The notes beneath the pieces were generated by a model, which was given only the letters and a program-made list of their open reading frames with translations, ran no database searches and had not been told where the DNA came from. Both the position numbers and the translations under genes were made by a program. Below are positions 1 through 11,711 of a stretch of DNA of 64,000 nucleotides, piece after piece. This DNA is from Salminus brasiliensis (lineage: Eukaryota; Chordata; Actinopteri; Characiformes; Bryconidae), in the NCBI RefSeq assembly GCF_030463535.1, contig NC_132880.1:26936987-27000986 (forward strand), given 5' to 3'. Numbering within the stretch: the stretch's first letter is position 1; each line of letters starts with the position of its first letter.

Positions 1-97
1 TGGCGGGTCAAGCCGAGCCGTACTTGAAGCTTAAAGAGCTCTTGGTACAGATCAGCTTTTGAATGGAGGGGCTGGTCAATTCTTAGCTTTGTTGGCA
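1..97 (-). repeat. L2-type LINE fragment (RT C-terminal end)
   Basis: The reverse complement matches, by eye and with small gaps, the stretch around 41,395-41,505 that encodes the end of an L2-like reverse-transcriptase ORF (the segments reading GPAPPY and STARLDPLS). It is a short 5'- and 3'-truncated relic that runs off the left edge of the window. Confidence 0.6.
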
Positions 98-499
98 AAA
101 GTCAGGGATTTGAATCTTTTCTTAAAACATGCACTGGCTCATGGCAGGCACATCTTATGCTTCAGTTAAAGCCCACAACTGACTGAAATTAAAAAGCTGA
201 CAGCTGAGACAGCAACTAATACAACACATATCCCACCCTGCAGAAACTCATAGCTATACATCCTGCCGCCGCCCCTTTCACCCCCAATGGTTGACCTCAT
301 GGTCTGACAAACCAATGACTGCTTCTTTAATTTTGACATTGGTGTGGACATTGGTGGGGACTTTATGTAGAGTAGCATAATGTCCACCTTGTCGTTTGTT
401 TAATAACAAAATTGACTAATAACACTGGTGGACTGATCTGTTTTAATTTTTGATCAAATTCATTCTTAGGGACAATTCAGTAGTCACTGGATATTGGTA
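98..499. other. No recognised feature
   Basis: AT-rich unique-looking DNA. The open frames are short, lack splice context and resemble no protein I recognise. Confidence 0.5.
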
Positions 500-812
500 G
501 TGTCACAAGTACCTTGACAGTTCTGGACTCCATGTCCCAGAATCTCTCAGGTGATCACAGAAGTGATCACATGACTCAGAAGGCTATTTGACTAGACTAG
601 GCTATTTGCAAAGTATTGTATCTTTTTTCTTTTTTGGCAAATTACTGAGCGCTTATTACTTTTGCCTTTTGCCTAGACATTTTTTAACTTGCTCTTTGCC
701 TTGTCCCTTGGACTTTTTGCCTGTGTGTATTGTTTTGGATTTCTGTGAGTTTTCCCTGACCCTTTGGATGTATTATTTTTCTATGTTTATTCTCTTACGT
801 TACATGTAGAGA
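500..812 (+). repeat. Diverged LTR-like segment, same family as 57,117-57,640
   Basis: It begins with a TGTCACA-like end and shares a series of blocks, in the same order, with the segment upstream of the gypsy element at 57.6 kb: a start block, a block with CACATGACTC, a block reading TAGACTAGGC followed by TTTGCAAAGTATTGT, and a T-rich run containing TTTGCCT. No internal gypsy domain follows, so I read it as a degenerate solo LTR. The ends are approximate. Confidence 0.4.
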
Positions 813-2160
813 CATGTCTTTACCGTCCCTACCCAATTTTACACTCTTGCTCATTGGCAGCTTTTTAAAAAGATTAAAAGCTTGTGAAATAGAATGCCCT
901 GGCATCTTTAAATAACTGTGTTGTCTGCCTCCTTGTCAGGTACCCAAAAAACTTATTCATCTAGTTGTTGAATTTCAGAGTTGCTCACATCTCTCTGTTG
1001 AATGTTCTGTTCTTTAATGCCTTGGGTTCAATAAGTTTGCTTGCTTTGTTATGTAAGAGCTCTTCTACACTCTATTTCGATTTGTAGAGGATAGATGTAT
1101 TGGTTAAACCAATCTAATTCATGTTGTTCATTGTTTTGGCAAAACATTTTGGAGCATTTTGGAGTGTAGAAGCAAACTCTGATGTGAAATCAATACAAAA
1201 TCCGAAAATTGAAAGACTCCAAAAGGCCAGAAAAGCACTTACTAGCTGTTATTAAGAACTGACCATGCGTGGTGCGCAACATGTTTATTTTCCTTCATTG
1301 TTATTTAGAAACTCTAAAAGATGAAAAAAAGAATGTGTCATCTTTAACTTTATAACATCTAAAAAACTAGGTAATTTTTACTAACAATACATTAACCTAA
1401 ACTAGTTAAACTGCAGTTCACACTACGAAATGATTAAAGTAAAATGCAACCCTAAACAAGCTAGCTAATTATTAAACTAGACTAGTAATTTTAGTACAAA
1501 CAGAGCTACAGTCTGCAATAGGCTTTTTTTTATATCATCATTTATATCATTTATAAGGTTCTATATCATCACAAATAGCCTGATTAGGTAGCTCCTTGTC
1601 AGTCATCTCTCAAAATACAATGAAACACAAATGTTGTCAAGATATGAAAAACACTTCTATAACCTCTTCTATATTTTATATTATATTTGTATTTTTAGTT
1701 TGTTTCAGCCAATGCGACAGTGTCTGTTACAGCAATTTGTACACTGATTGGGCTCATTTTTGGGTCATTGTGGCATCATTGGTGTCTGTTTGAGTAGTTT
1801 ACCCATTGGGTTCTGAGTCAATTTAGTAATTCAGGAATTTTTTAAATATGTTTTTAGTGTCTGTTGTTATTTACAAAGTGTTGAAGGGTGGTTTAGTTGC
1901 TGTTAGTGTCTGTTGTTGAGCCATTTCCATGTTTGCCTCAAAAAGCTTGAGGAAAATGAAAACTAAAGACAAAAGGATCTCCCAAAAGAAGCAAAAGAAC
2001 TGAGAAGTTACAGGGAAGGCAGACACTCTTGCCTTCCTCTGCTAAACAAGTGTATGTGTGCTAACACACACACACACAAATACACTGCACAGACACTGGG
2101 AACTTGAGGGGGAAACTTGGGGTTCAGACAGAAGGAAACAAACATGGGAGGAACACACGA
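813..2160. other. Intergenic, no gene recognised
   Basis: AT-rich DNA with a short CA tract near 2,067-2,078. The ORF of 65 codons at 1,596-1,793 has no family resemblance and no splice context, and is taken as chance. Confidence 0.5.
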
Positions 2161-2229
2161 AGGAGAGTGACACCCACTTCAGCTAGTGGCTGATACAAGC
2201 ACTCAACCAGAGTCAAAGATCCAGCAGTC

Positions 2230-3835
2230 GGGTTTAATTACTGGCTGGCGTGACTCTGGGCCTCCCCCGAAGGGCAGCACCCGACATCCAGCCCAGCTCC
2301 ACGGTCCCGACAAAACTCTCGGAGTCCAGAATGTGGCGGGAGGGCACCCAGGATTGTCCCTCTGGGCCATAACCCTCCCAGTCCACTAGATACTGGAGCC
2401 TGCCCCGGACCTGACGAACATCCAGAAGGCGTCTGACGGTAAAGGCCGGTGCACCGCCAACTGTACGCAGGCCCAGTGGATCGGTGGGACCCACGGAACC
2501 CAAGACGAGAAGGTGGGATTAATACATCGAACATCGAAGGGGGAAGGGCAAGGCGGTAGGCAACAGGATTGACCAGGCGAAGGATCTAGAGTGCTCCGAT
2601 ATATAACGAGAAGCCAACTTGCGGGGAGCACCACACCAGGGTAGATCCTTAGCCGAAAGCCAAACCCGTTGCCCAGGACAATAGTTTGGAGTTGGCCTTC
2701 GCCTCCTTCGGGACCTGCGGGCTTTCTGCAAGGTTTTCTGACAGTGCCTGACCATTTGTTTAGCCGACTGGACCCCCGTTCCTGTCTCCTGTACTGGGAA
2801 CATGAACGGAGCATACCCGTACTGGCACTCAAAGGGTGACATTCCCAGGGACGAGTACCAGAGGGTGATATGTGCGTACTCTGCCCAAATCAGTTGGTCA
2901 GACCAGGTGGATGGTGAGGAGGAAGCCAGACAGCGGAGGGTACGCTCCAGGTCTTGATTGATCCTCTCTGTCTGGCCATTGTGAGGCTGGTCGGAACAAT
3001 AATCGAAATTGAACTGAGTGAAGAACAATCCCCACCTGGCCTGACGTGGATTAAGGTGTTTGGCCTGCTGGATGTAGGCCAAATTCTTGTGATCCATCCA
3101 GACCCGGAAGAGATGTTTTGCTCCCTCAAGCCAGTGTCTCCACTCCTGTAGCACGAGCTTGACCGCCAGTAATTTGTGGTCACCCACATCGTAAGTAAGT
3201 TCTGGGTCAGAATGGACAACTGGGGCCGTAGTCAACAGGCCCCTTAGGGTGTTGAACGCTTCCTAGACTTCTGTGGACCAGACAAACTTTCCCAATGTCT
3301 TCCTCATCAAAGCGGTCAAAGTAACTGCCACGGAGCCAAAATTCCTCACAAAGAAGTTGGCAAAACCCAGGAAGCACTGGACTAGGTGTACAGAGGTTGG
3401 CCTGGGCCAGTTTTCCACGGCTTTGATCTTGGCTGAGTCCATGGGCAGGGTGTTGTGGGACACGACAAAGCCCAAAAAGGAGAGTGTCATAGATGAGAAT
3501 GTCATCCAAATAGACAAAAACATACCTTTCCAAAGCCTCCCTAAATAAAGGACCTCGTTGATGTACCATTGGAAGACGGTGGGCGCAATCATCAAACCGA
3601 ATGGCATGAAATGCCCAGACGGGGTGATGAATGCCGTCTTCTACTCATCACCCTCTTTGACCCTGACCAAGTTGTAGGCACTGCGCAGATCCAGCTTGGT
3701 GAGGTCATGAGGAGTAATGGTTAGCAGTCCTTAATTGTTTTTATTGAGGCCTCTGTAGTCAATACAGGGTCTCAACACTCCATCCTTCTTCCCCACGAAG
3801 TAGAAGCCGTCCCCAGCCTGTGCCTTACATATTTC
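2230..3835 (-). pseudogene. Ty3/gypsy retrotransposon pol relic with chromodomain
   Basis: Read on the minus strand from 3,835 downward, the order is reverse transcriptase (GKKDG, DYRGLN, LDLRSAYNLV, then MPFGL and FLGFANFF motifs), RNase H ([20 protein letters not shown]), the C-terminal half of the integrase ([12 protein letters not shown]) and a chromodomain ([17 protein letters not shown]) near 2,340-2,420. This order is that of chromodomain-bearing Ty3/gypsy elements. The reading frame is broken by stop codons in the RT and by several frameshifts. An internal deletion near 2,990 joins the RNase H end directly to the late integrase, removing the integrase zinc finger and most of its catalytic core. 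No intact LTR pair is evident. The element is dead. Confidence 0.9.
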
Positions 3836-3842
3836 CCATTTT

Positions 3843-4073
3843 ACATTTACATTTACATTTACGACATTTAGCAGACGCTCTTATCCAGAGCGACTTACAA
3901 GGTTACCTGTATTACAGAGGTGGGTCAGTGTAGTGTTAAGAGTCTTGCCCAAGGACTCTTATTGGTGTAGCGCAACATAGTCACCCAGACCGGGAATCGA
4001 ACCCCAGTCTCCCACATGGTGTGGTAGCTCAGTGGCAGGTAGTGGTGTTATCTGTTGCGCCACACCAACCACA
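3843..4073 (-). mobile_element. tRNA-derived SINE with L2-type 3' tail
   Basis: Read on the minus strand, the head carries a tRNA-like region with a clear B-box (GGTTCGATTCC) and an A-box-like stretch around GTAGCTCAGTGG (seen on the plus strand as its partner region). The tail is the block GTAAGTCGCTCTGGATAA followed by a TAAATG-type repeat, which also ends the L2 LINEs at 11.0 and 41.8 kb. A 7-bp target duplication CCATTTT flanks it (3,836-3,842 and 4,074-4,080). The empty site, with one CCATTTT, is preserved in the duplicate near 5,718-5,724. Confidence 0.85.
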
Positions 4074-4384
4074 CCATTTTGAATAGATTTGAGTTTGTAT
4101 AGCAACTGGGATAGTGTCTGTGTTTTTGGGTTATGCTGTTGTTGTAGTTCTAGGTCATTTGTTTGGTTGTTTTAGTTGCTGTGTTAGTTAATTTCTGTGT
4201 TGGGGTTATTTCCTTTGTTCTGGATCATTTCTGTGCATTTCTGTGCATTATATTAAATTATCTTTTATTTCTAGACATGTTTTTAGTCATTTGGATTGTG
4301 CTGATATATCTGTAGAAAATTCAGCATTGTCTTCTTTTGATGTAATTCAACAGTATGTCACAAAGACAGTGAAAATATACTAAA

Positions 4385-4660
4385 TGGACAAAAGTATAGG
4401 GACACCTGCTCATTTATTGTTTTTTTAAATCAAGGGTATTAAAAAAGAGTTTGTCCTTTTGTGGTTGGGGTAACTGGCTCTATTGTCCAGGAAAGGCTTT
4501 CAACTACATTTTGGAGCATTGGTGTTAAGATTTGTTTGCATTCAGCTACAAGAGTGCTAGTAAGGTCAGGAAGAAATTCAAAAGGTTTACTTAATATTAA
4601 GTTAAGATGAATTGTCTTGCAGCAAATTGTCCTTAAATTATGCATTCTGCTCTGGAAGGG
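4385..4660. repeat. DNA-transposon relic (in duplication copy A)
   Basis: It starts with a terminal-type motif reading TGGACAAAAGTATAGGGACA, a wording I know from a common fish DNA-transposon end, and continues into a body typical of that repeat. Only one end is recognisable. The 68-codon ORF on the minus strand is a remnant at best. Confidence 0.5.
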
Positions 4661-4920
4661 TAAAACCTAATGTTATTGAAGTATCCTTTTTCTCTGGTAT
4701 TGTTTTTTGTTCCACCCCTTCTTTGGAACTTCTTAGGGAGGTTTTGGCAGGTTTTCATACTTCTTAGGAAGTCTCAGTCTTCAGCCAAAAACGTACTTGT
4801 AGGATCATACACACCCACAAATGCACTTACAATAAATTTACAGTGACTTTAAAGCCCCCACAAAGTTTGCTTGTAGACTTCAACATAAAAAGGGAAGGTA
4901 TGTACTTTTCATCCGTACAG

Positions 4921-5713
4921 GCCAAATTCTTGTGATCCATCCAGACCCGGAAGAGATGTTTTGCTCCCTCAAGCCAGTGTCTCCACTCCTGTAGCACGAG
5001 CTTGACCGCCAGTAATTTGTGGTCACCCACATCGTAAGTAAGTTCTGGGTCAGAATGGACAACTGGGGCCGTAGTCAACAGGCCCCTTAGGGTGTTGAAC
5101 GCTTCCTAGACTTCTGTGGACCAGACAAACTTTCCCAATGTCTTCCTCATCAAAGCGGTCAAAGTAACTGCCACGGAGCCAAAATTCCTCACAAAGAAGT
5201 TGGCAAAACCCAGGAAGCACTGGACTAGGTGTACAGAGGTTGGCCTGGGCCAGTTTTTCACGGCTTTGATCTTGGCTGGGTCCATGCGCAGGGTGTTGTG
5301 GGACACGACAAAGCCCAAAAAGGAGAGTGTCATAGATGAGAATGTCATCCAAATAGACAAAAACATACCTTTCCAAAGTCTCCCTAAATAAAGGACCTCG
5401 TTGATGTACCATTGGAAGACGGTGGGCGCAATCATCAAACCGAATGGCATGACGAGGTTCTTGAAATGCCCAGACGGGGTGATGAATGCCGTCTTCTACT
5501 CATCACCCTCTTTGACCCTGACCAAGTTGTAGGCACTGCGCAGATCCAGCTTGGTGAGGTCATGAGGAGTAATGGTTAGCAGTCCTTAATTGTTTTTATT
5601 GAGGCCTCTGTAGTCAATACAGGGTCTCAACACTCCATCCTTCTTCCCCACGAAGTAGAAGCCGTCCCCAGCCGGGGAAGTGGATGGCCGGATAAACCAT
5701 AAGGCCTTACATA
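4921..5713 (-). pseudogene. Ty3/gypsy RT-RNase H fragment (duplicate)
   Basis: Duplicate of the RT and RNase H part of the relic at 3,077-3,835. It has the same stop codons, the same frameshift between the RT and RNase H frames, and the motifs MPFGL, FLGFANFF and DHKLLAVK. The integrase and chromodomain are absent because the duplication breakpoint lies inside RNase H. Confidence 0.9.
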
Positions 5714-6027
5714 TTTCCCATTTTGAATAGATTTGAGTTTGTATAGCAACTGGGATAGTATCTGTGTTTTTGGGTTATGCTGTTGTTGTAGTTCTAGGTC
5801 ATTTGTTTGGTTGTTTTAGTTGCTGTGTTAGTTAATTTCTGTGTTGGGGTTATTTCCTTTGTTCTGGATCATTTCTGTGCATTTCTGTGCATTATATTAA
5901 ATTATCTTTTATTTCTAGGCATGTTTTTAGTCATTTGGATTGTGCTGATATATCTGTAGAAAATTCAGCATTGTCTTCTTTTGATGTAATTCAACAGTAT
6001 GTCACAAAGACAGTGAAAATATACTAA

Positions 6028-6304
6028 ATGGACAAAAGTATAGGGACACCTGCTCATTTATTGTTTTTTTAAATCAAGGGTATTAAAAAAGAGTTTGTCC
6101 TTTTGTGGTTGGGGTAACTGGCTCTATTGTCCAGGAAAGGCTTTCAACTACATTTTGGAGCATTGGTGTTAAGATTTGTTTGCATTCAGCTACAAGAGTG
6201 CTAGTAAGGTCAGGAAGAAATTCAAAAGGTTTACTTAATATTAAGTTAAGATGAATTGTCTTGCAGCAAATTGTCCTTAAATTATGCATTCTGCTCTGGA
6301 AGGG
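6028..6304. repeat. DNA-transposon relic (in duplication copy B)
   Basis: Near-identical second copy of the fragment at 4,385-4,660, present only because the surrounding segment was duplicated. Confidence 0.5.
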
Positions 6305-6557
6305 TAAAACCTAATGTTATTGAAGTATCCTTTTTCTCTGGTATTGTTTTTTGTTCCACCCCTTCTTTGGAACTTCTTAGGGAGGTTTTGGCAGGTTTTC
6401 ATACTTCTTAGGAAGTCTCAGTCTTCAGCCAAAAACGTACTTGTAGGATCATACACACCCACAAATGCACTTACTATAAATTTACAGTGACTTTAAAGCC
6501 CCCACAAAGTCTGCTTGTAGACTTCAACATAAAAAGGGAAGGTATGTACTTTTCATT

Positions 6558-7180
6558 AAGCTCTTTTGGTAACACATGTTATTTTTGGAATAGCCTAAAT
6601 TAATTAGATGTACTGTTAATATGTAACATGTAGATATGTTGGTTTTACTTACATTAAGTAAATATATTTTTACTTACATGATGTAAATGTGTTGATAATA
6701 TATTATTCACATAGCATAGATATACTGTAAAATGTGTGGGTGTATGTGTGTATGCAAGTTACATTTGGTAGAAATATTAGGAAGTAGTAAGTACTTTAAT
6801 TTAGGAAGTATATTAAATTAAAATGAACTAAATTATTGTTTATAAGTAATATAAATAATTACTAATAAATAATAATATAACCTAGAGTGCTCACAGCACA
6901 GGGGTGTAATATAAATGTACTTTTCAGTTAGTAGATTGTTTGTCAAAGAGTATTTTTTTATCTTTATACCTCCCAATAACACTTATTTACACTGTTATTT
7001 AATCAGTTTGATGATCTTGTAATTGCCCATTTAGACATGACTTTTCCTGTGTGTTGGTCAATCTAATTATTGCTGTCAAACAAATCCTTTTAATATGGGC
7101 ACAGTGAAGCTACCAGCTGTAGTCACTTACAATCCCTAACAGCACATAGAATGATAGAATGATGCTAAACATTGTGGAAC
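6558..7180. other. AT-rich DNA, no gene recognised
   Basis: Low-complexity AT-rich sequence just outside the duplication. It may contain the promoter of the PLA2-like gene, but I see no convincing core element except a weak CTTTAAGC near 7,180. Confidence 0.4.
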
Positions 7181-7189
7181 TTTAAGCAT

Positions 7190-7220
7190 CACTGAATCAA
7201 TAATCAGAAGATGTATGAAG
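7190..7220 (+). other. Candidate 5' untranslated exon of the PLA2-like gene
   Basis: A good splice donor (GAAG followed by GTACGT) ends at 7,220. The next convincing acceptor downstream is the one before the predicted start codon at 8,057. If spliced together, the ATG at 7,211 would be out of frame with the main start and would read 12 codons before a stop, overlapping the main start. The left end is unknown. Confidence 0.3.
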
Positions 7221-7559
7221 GTACGTCGTTTGTTTTTCACTTTTTTTTCTTTCTTTGGAGACACTTTTTTAAGTCTCCACATTCACATTTGTAGATGTTA
7301 ACCTTTAAAGTTGTTGTTACAATATATAAAATATATGAACCTATTGATTATTTTAACATAATATTTAAAAACAGGATCCTGAATAATGTCCACAAAACAA
7401 CTTTACATCCAGTTACAAAGTTATGGTATTTGGAATCACCATGTCTAGAGAGATAATTTGGGAATGGGCAAAAGCAAATCGTTCTCATGTCAAAACCTTC
7501 TTGAGGAATAATAAGCCTCTAGTTTCTATTATGTTTTTGAAAAGAAGAAACGCCACACA

Positions 7560-7640
7560 TACACTATATTGCCTGTATTGTACTATATTGTAAGTATTTA
7601 CTTACCCATCCAAATGATTGAATTCAGGTGTTCCAATCAA
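7560..7640 (-). repeat. Tc1-type element terminus
   Basis: Contains ACACTATATTGCC and, reversed, the stretch GGAACACCTGAATTCAAT followed by GGATGGGTAAGTAAAT. The same words end the Tc1-like elements at 11.5 and 17.4 kb. Only an end fragment is present. Confidence 0.55.
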
Positions 7641-7740
7641 TTTTTATATTCTTAGTTTTATATTTGAATTTACAAATAGTTTAACATTATGGCAGTTAAA
7701 ATGAGGGATTGGAAAGCGGGCAACAATGTAACCCAACCCA

Positions 7741-7741
7741 A

Positions 7742-7772
<31 letters not shown>

Positions 7773-7773
7773 A
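7741..7773 (+). repeat. Poly-C then CA microsatellite
   Basis: About 17 C residues run directly into eight CA units. Confidence 0.95.
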
Positions 7774-8056
7774 GTTATTGATACTCTTGAATCATCATTT
7801 AAGAGACTACAAGATAAAATAATTCTGCTCTGCCAAGTACTTGATATGTTGATTCTGTTGTTGTCTTTGCTCTGAGTAGATGTCAGTCACTATTTGAACA
7901 CAGAATACACATTTTCTGTGTGACAACATTGCTCCCCTATATGGTAGCGCTAATTTAATATGTTGTAGCAAATAAAATGTCAACAATATTGAATAACAAC
8001 TATTCAACAGAACAGAATGCTTCTCAAATTTGCCCTTTTCACCCCATTTTTCCTAG

Positions 8057-9501
8057 ATGGACCAGTTCAGTGCATCTGGAAGGTATTTCTAGCATTTTCT
8101 TTAAGTTTGTAATGCATTTGTGCATCTCTCTACTTATGCATATTGATTATAGCAATGTTCAACCTCATTACCATTTGGCTTACTTACTTCAGTATACACA
8201 AATGAGTGAGTCAGAAAAACTACCAGTGAAATGTATGAGTGTCATTTTATGCAGATACTATAAATGAATTTATTACATGGTCAAAACCTTCTTGTGCAAT
8301 GTGTGTAACAGTGAGGTGAGAGTTGGCCATACTCTGAATGACGCTGAGAGGCAGCATGTGACCAAAAGGAAAGAGAAGGTTCTACAATGCCTGAAGCAGC
8401 ATGGTATATCCTGCAGTGAGGTATTCACCAATTATTTTTAAATATAAGATAAGATAGGTTAATCATTTGGTGGTTAAGGACCAGCCTCTCCAGTAAAGTC
8501 ATTAGATGATAAGTCAGTGCCACTGGTCTGTAGCTATTTTCAGCACAGGTACCACACAAGATGTTTTCCACAGCTGTGGTACTCCTCCCAGTTTTAGGCT
8601 AACGTTGAACTACTCTTCACAACTGATCTACACAGGACTTGAGGAGCCTGGCACTGATGCCATCTGGACCTGTAACTTTATTTGTTTATTTGTCTTTATT
8701 TTTCTTAGTTCAGTTATTACCTGGGCTTTTGTAAAGGACAGACTGGAGCAGGGGGATGGGTGCTGTAGTGGGCCCTGTGTGAGTAGGAGGTTAGAGCTGC
8801 CAGCAGATGAGCCAGTGGGGGTGGCTGTGAGCTTAAAGCTGTAAGAGAGGGGGGGGGGCAGTATGGTGGTAGTGTCACTGAGTGGGGATTCAGTAGGGGT
8901 GTCTGTGTAGGGGGAGATGGGGAAATTTATTGAAAAATAGATTAATTTCATTTACCCACTTTTGGTCCCCCATCACCTGGGAGTTTGGAGGTCAGATATG
9001 GTTTTGAGGCCTTTCCAAACTTCACTGGCATTGTTCCACTGTAACTGTTCTTCCAGCTTTCCCCTCCCTAATCTTCCTTCTCAGTTCCCTCTGCCAAGCT
9101 TTCAGCTCATGCTTATCACAAATACGTTTTTTATTATATTGTACTTCACTACACTGTGTTGTGGTATACTATTTTAGTTCACTACATATTATATAGTATT
9201 ATGATATGTATTTAAGACAGCAGAAAAAATGTTTGGTATGGATGTTTAAGATTTATGTTTTAATGACAGGACACGGTGCCTAAAATTGCAGTGTTGGGCT
9301 CTGGTGGTGGTCTGAGAGCTATGGTGGCACTGTTGGGATCACTGAGTCAACTGAAAAAAGAGGGACTGCTGGACTGCATCACATACCTGAGTGGAGTTTC
9401 AGGATCCACATGGTACTGCTAAGAATATTTAAATAATATATTTTGGACTAATTAAACTAAATCTGTTTTGTTACTCACACATACACACATACTGCTACTG
9501 C

Positions 9502-9542
<41 letters not shown>

Positions 9543-11657
9543 GTAAGAAGAAGAAGAAGATGAAGAAGAAGTAAAAGTGATGTATGGACCAATTTATTTT
9601 GTTTGCTATGTATAATACAGTAGCACATCAAGAAGCTTCACTTCATTTGTTGCAGCAATGTAAACCCGAACATCCAGTGTTTTGTCATTTGGGTTAGAAT
9701 TTAATTAGTGATAATTAGTGATAGTGATAGTAATGGTACTAAAGGAGATCCTTAAGCAGTTATGCAGATAGCAAGCTGAACCACTGTTGCATTTAATCCC
9801 TGATTTTAAGCATATATTTTACCTTCATACTGATACATGTGACACGGAACAAGGGTGGCACTTATGCAGCAGGATGAGACTGGAAGGGAAGTGATTGTGG
9901 CATATACTATTATGTCTCAGCCGAAACCCACTAGATGACTAGCAATATTGTGCCATGGACTTCAAGATTTTGAAATCAGAATCATTCATAATCATTCATG
10001 GTCCCCAACTGACCTGCTTTCAGAGCATGCCATCATAGCAGGCCTGGATCTCGAAGCCTAGCCCGTTGGTATAGGTGACCAACAAGGAACATGTATATGG
10101 AGACTTCAGTGGAATGACCTGAATTTGGCAGTTATTCTGCAATAGCTAATTTCTCAGGGTACTTTCCAAACTGGACTTCAAAACGATCTTGCCCTTTCCT
10201 TTGAGAACTCACTGGTCACTCCTTCTACAGAAGCTTGAAGCCTTGGTGTAGTCATGGATGATCAGTTATCGTTCTCAGGTCATGTTGCAAATCTGACTCG
10301 GTCCTGCAGATTTTTCCTGTGCAACATCCAGATAATTCAACCCTTCCTTTCTAGAGAGGCCGCCAAGGTGCTCGTTCAGTCTCTCGTCACTTCAAGACTT
10401 GACTACTACAACTCTCTTCTGGCTGGTCCCTTTGCACATCATTAAGTCCCTTATCAAGAATGCAGCGGCACGGGCCATCTTCAACGTTTCTACGTTCTGT
10501 CATGTCACTCCACTGCTGCGTTCTCTTCACTGGCTTCCTGTAGCTGCCTGTAGATTCCAAACCTTGATGCTGGTCTACAAAGCCAAGAACAGACCAGCCC
10601 CTCAGTACTTGATGGCAATGGCCAAAAGCCAATCAGCACCAAGAGCCCTTCGAGCCCTTCAAGTACAGCTCGGCTTCACTCGCCATCCCTCGGCTTCACT
10701 CGCAAGACAGGCTTTTCCAGGCTTTTTTCTGTCCCGGCACCAAAGTGGTGGAACGAACTTCCCCTGGGTGTCTTAATGGCAGAGTCGCTCGCTGTCTTTA
10801 AATGCAGACTGTCTTTAAATGCCACCTCTTCCGAGAATACATGGGCGAATAGTAGAGTACTATGGTCTCCATATTGACTTGTGTTTATTAGTGTTACTTA
10901 GAGGTATCTTTGAATTTTAAACCTATTCAAACTAGATGAGGTTATTTTTGGGTAAATAGCAAAACACTTTTGTAAGTCGCTCTGGATAAGACCATCTGCT
11001 AAAAGACTTAAATGTGAATGTAAATGATTCTGAGGATGACTGGGAAACCTTGTTTGTTGTTCATGAGGAAATCCTGTATTATTGAGATAGTAGTTTTAGC
11101 TGCAGTCTGCATCCATTGAGAGAGCTGAAGCTTTACGTAACAGAATCTATTAGAGGCTTCCTACTGAAAAATCATGTTCAACCACTGGTCACTTGGGAAT
11201 CACATAGATCTAAGCCAGACTGCATCTACATTTCTTTTGGCCTACCTCTTTGCGGATAGTTGCTGTTGTTCCCAATCACTTCCACTTTGTTATAATACCA
11301 CTGACAGTTGACTGTGGAATATTTAGTAGCGAGGAAATTTCATGACTGGACTTGTTGCACAGGTGGCATCCTATCATGGTACCACACTGGTATTCACTGA
11401 GCCACTGAGAGCGGCCCATTCTTTCACAAATGTTTGTAAAAGCAGTCTGCATGCATAGATGCTTTTTTTATACACCTGTGGCCATGGAATTGATTGGAAC
11501 ACCTGAATTCAAGTATTTCGATGGGTGACATTACTTTTGGAAATATAGTGTATGTGCTCTCTTGCCCTGTGTGCCAACTTACCAGGCCCAGTCAAAAGAA
11601 AACTGCAGGCCTATTAGTACCAGTCCATGCCAGTGAGCCATGGAAAACTGCTGTTGT

Positions 11658-11711
<54 letters not shown>

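Larger units (their letters stand above)
3077..4913 (+). repeat. Tandem duplication, copy A
   Basis: This segment repeats, nearly base for base, at 4,920-6,557. It holds the RT/RNase H part of the gypsy relic plus a non-coding flank with a DNA-transposon fragment. Copy A differs from copy B by a SINE insertion at 3,843-4,073, a 12-nt gap near 3,606 and a gap of about 35 nt near 3,820. Few substitutions separate the copies, so the duplication is recent. Confidence 0.95.
4920..6557 (+). repeat. Tandem duplication, copy B
   Basis: Second copy of the 3,077-4,913 segment. The junction with copy A carries about 7 extra bases (CCGTACAG region). This copy lacks the SINE and keeps two small stretches missing from copy A, so here it is the more ancestral version. 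Confidence 0.95.

Noticed and set aside
2954..3548. Plus-strand ORFs over the gypsy relic
   Set aside because: They are shadows of RT/RNase H on the minus strand, and recur in the duplicate for that reason.
3843..4073. Possible tRNA gene on the minus strand
   Set aside because: Target-site duplication and the L2-type tail show it is a SINE insertion.
8506..8951. ORFs of 112 and 107 codons in PLA2 intron
   Set aside because: They lie in a decayed non-LTR element and have no conserved domain in their frames.
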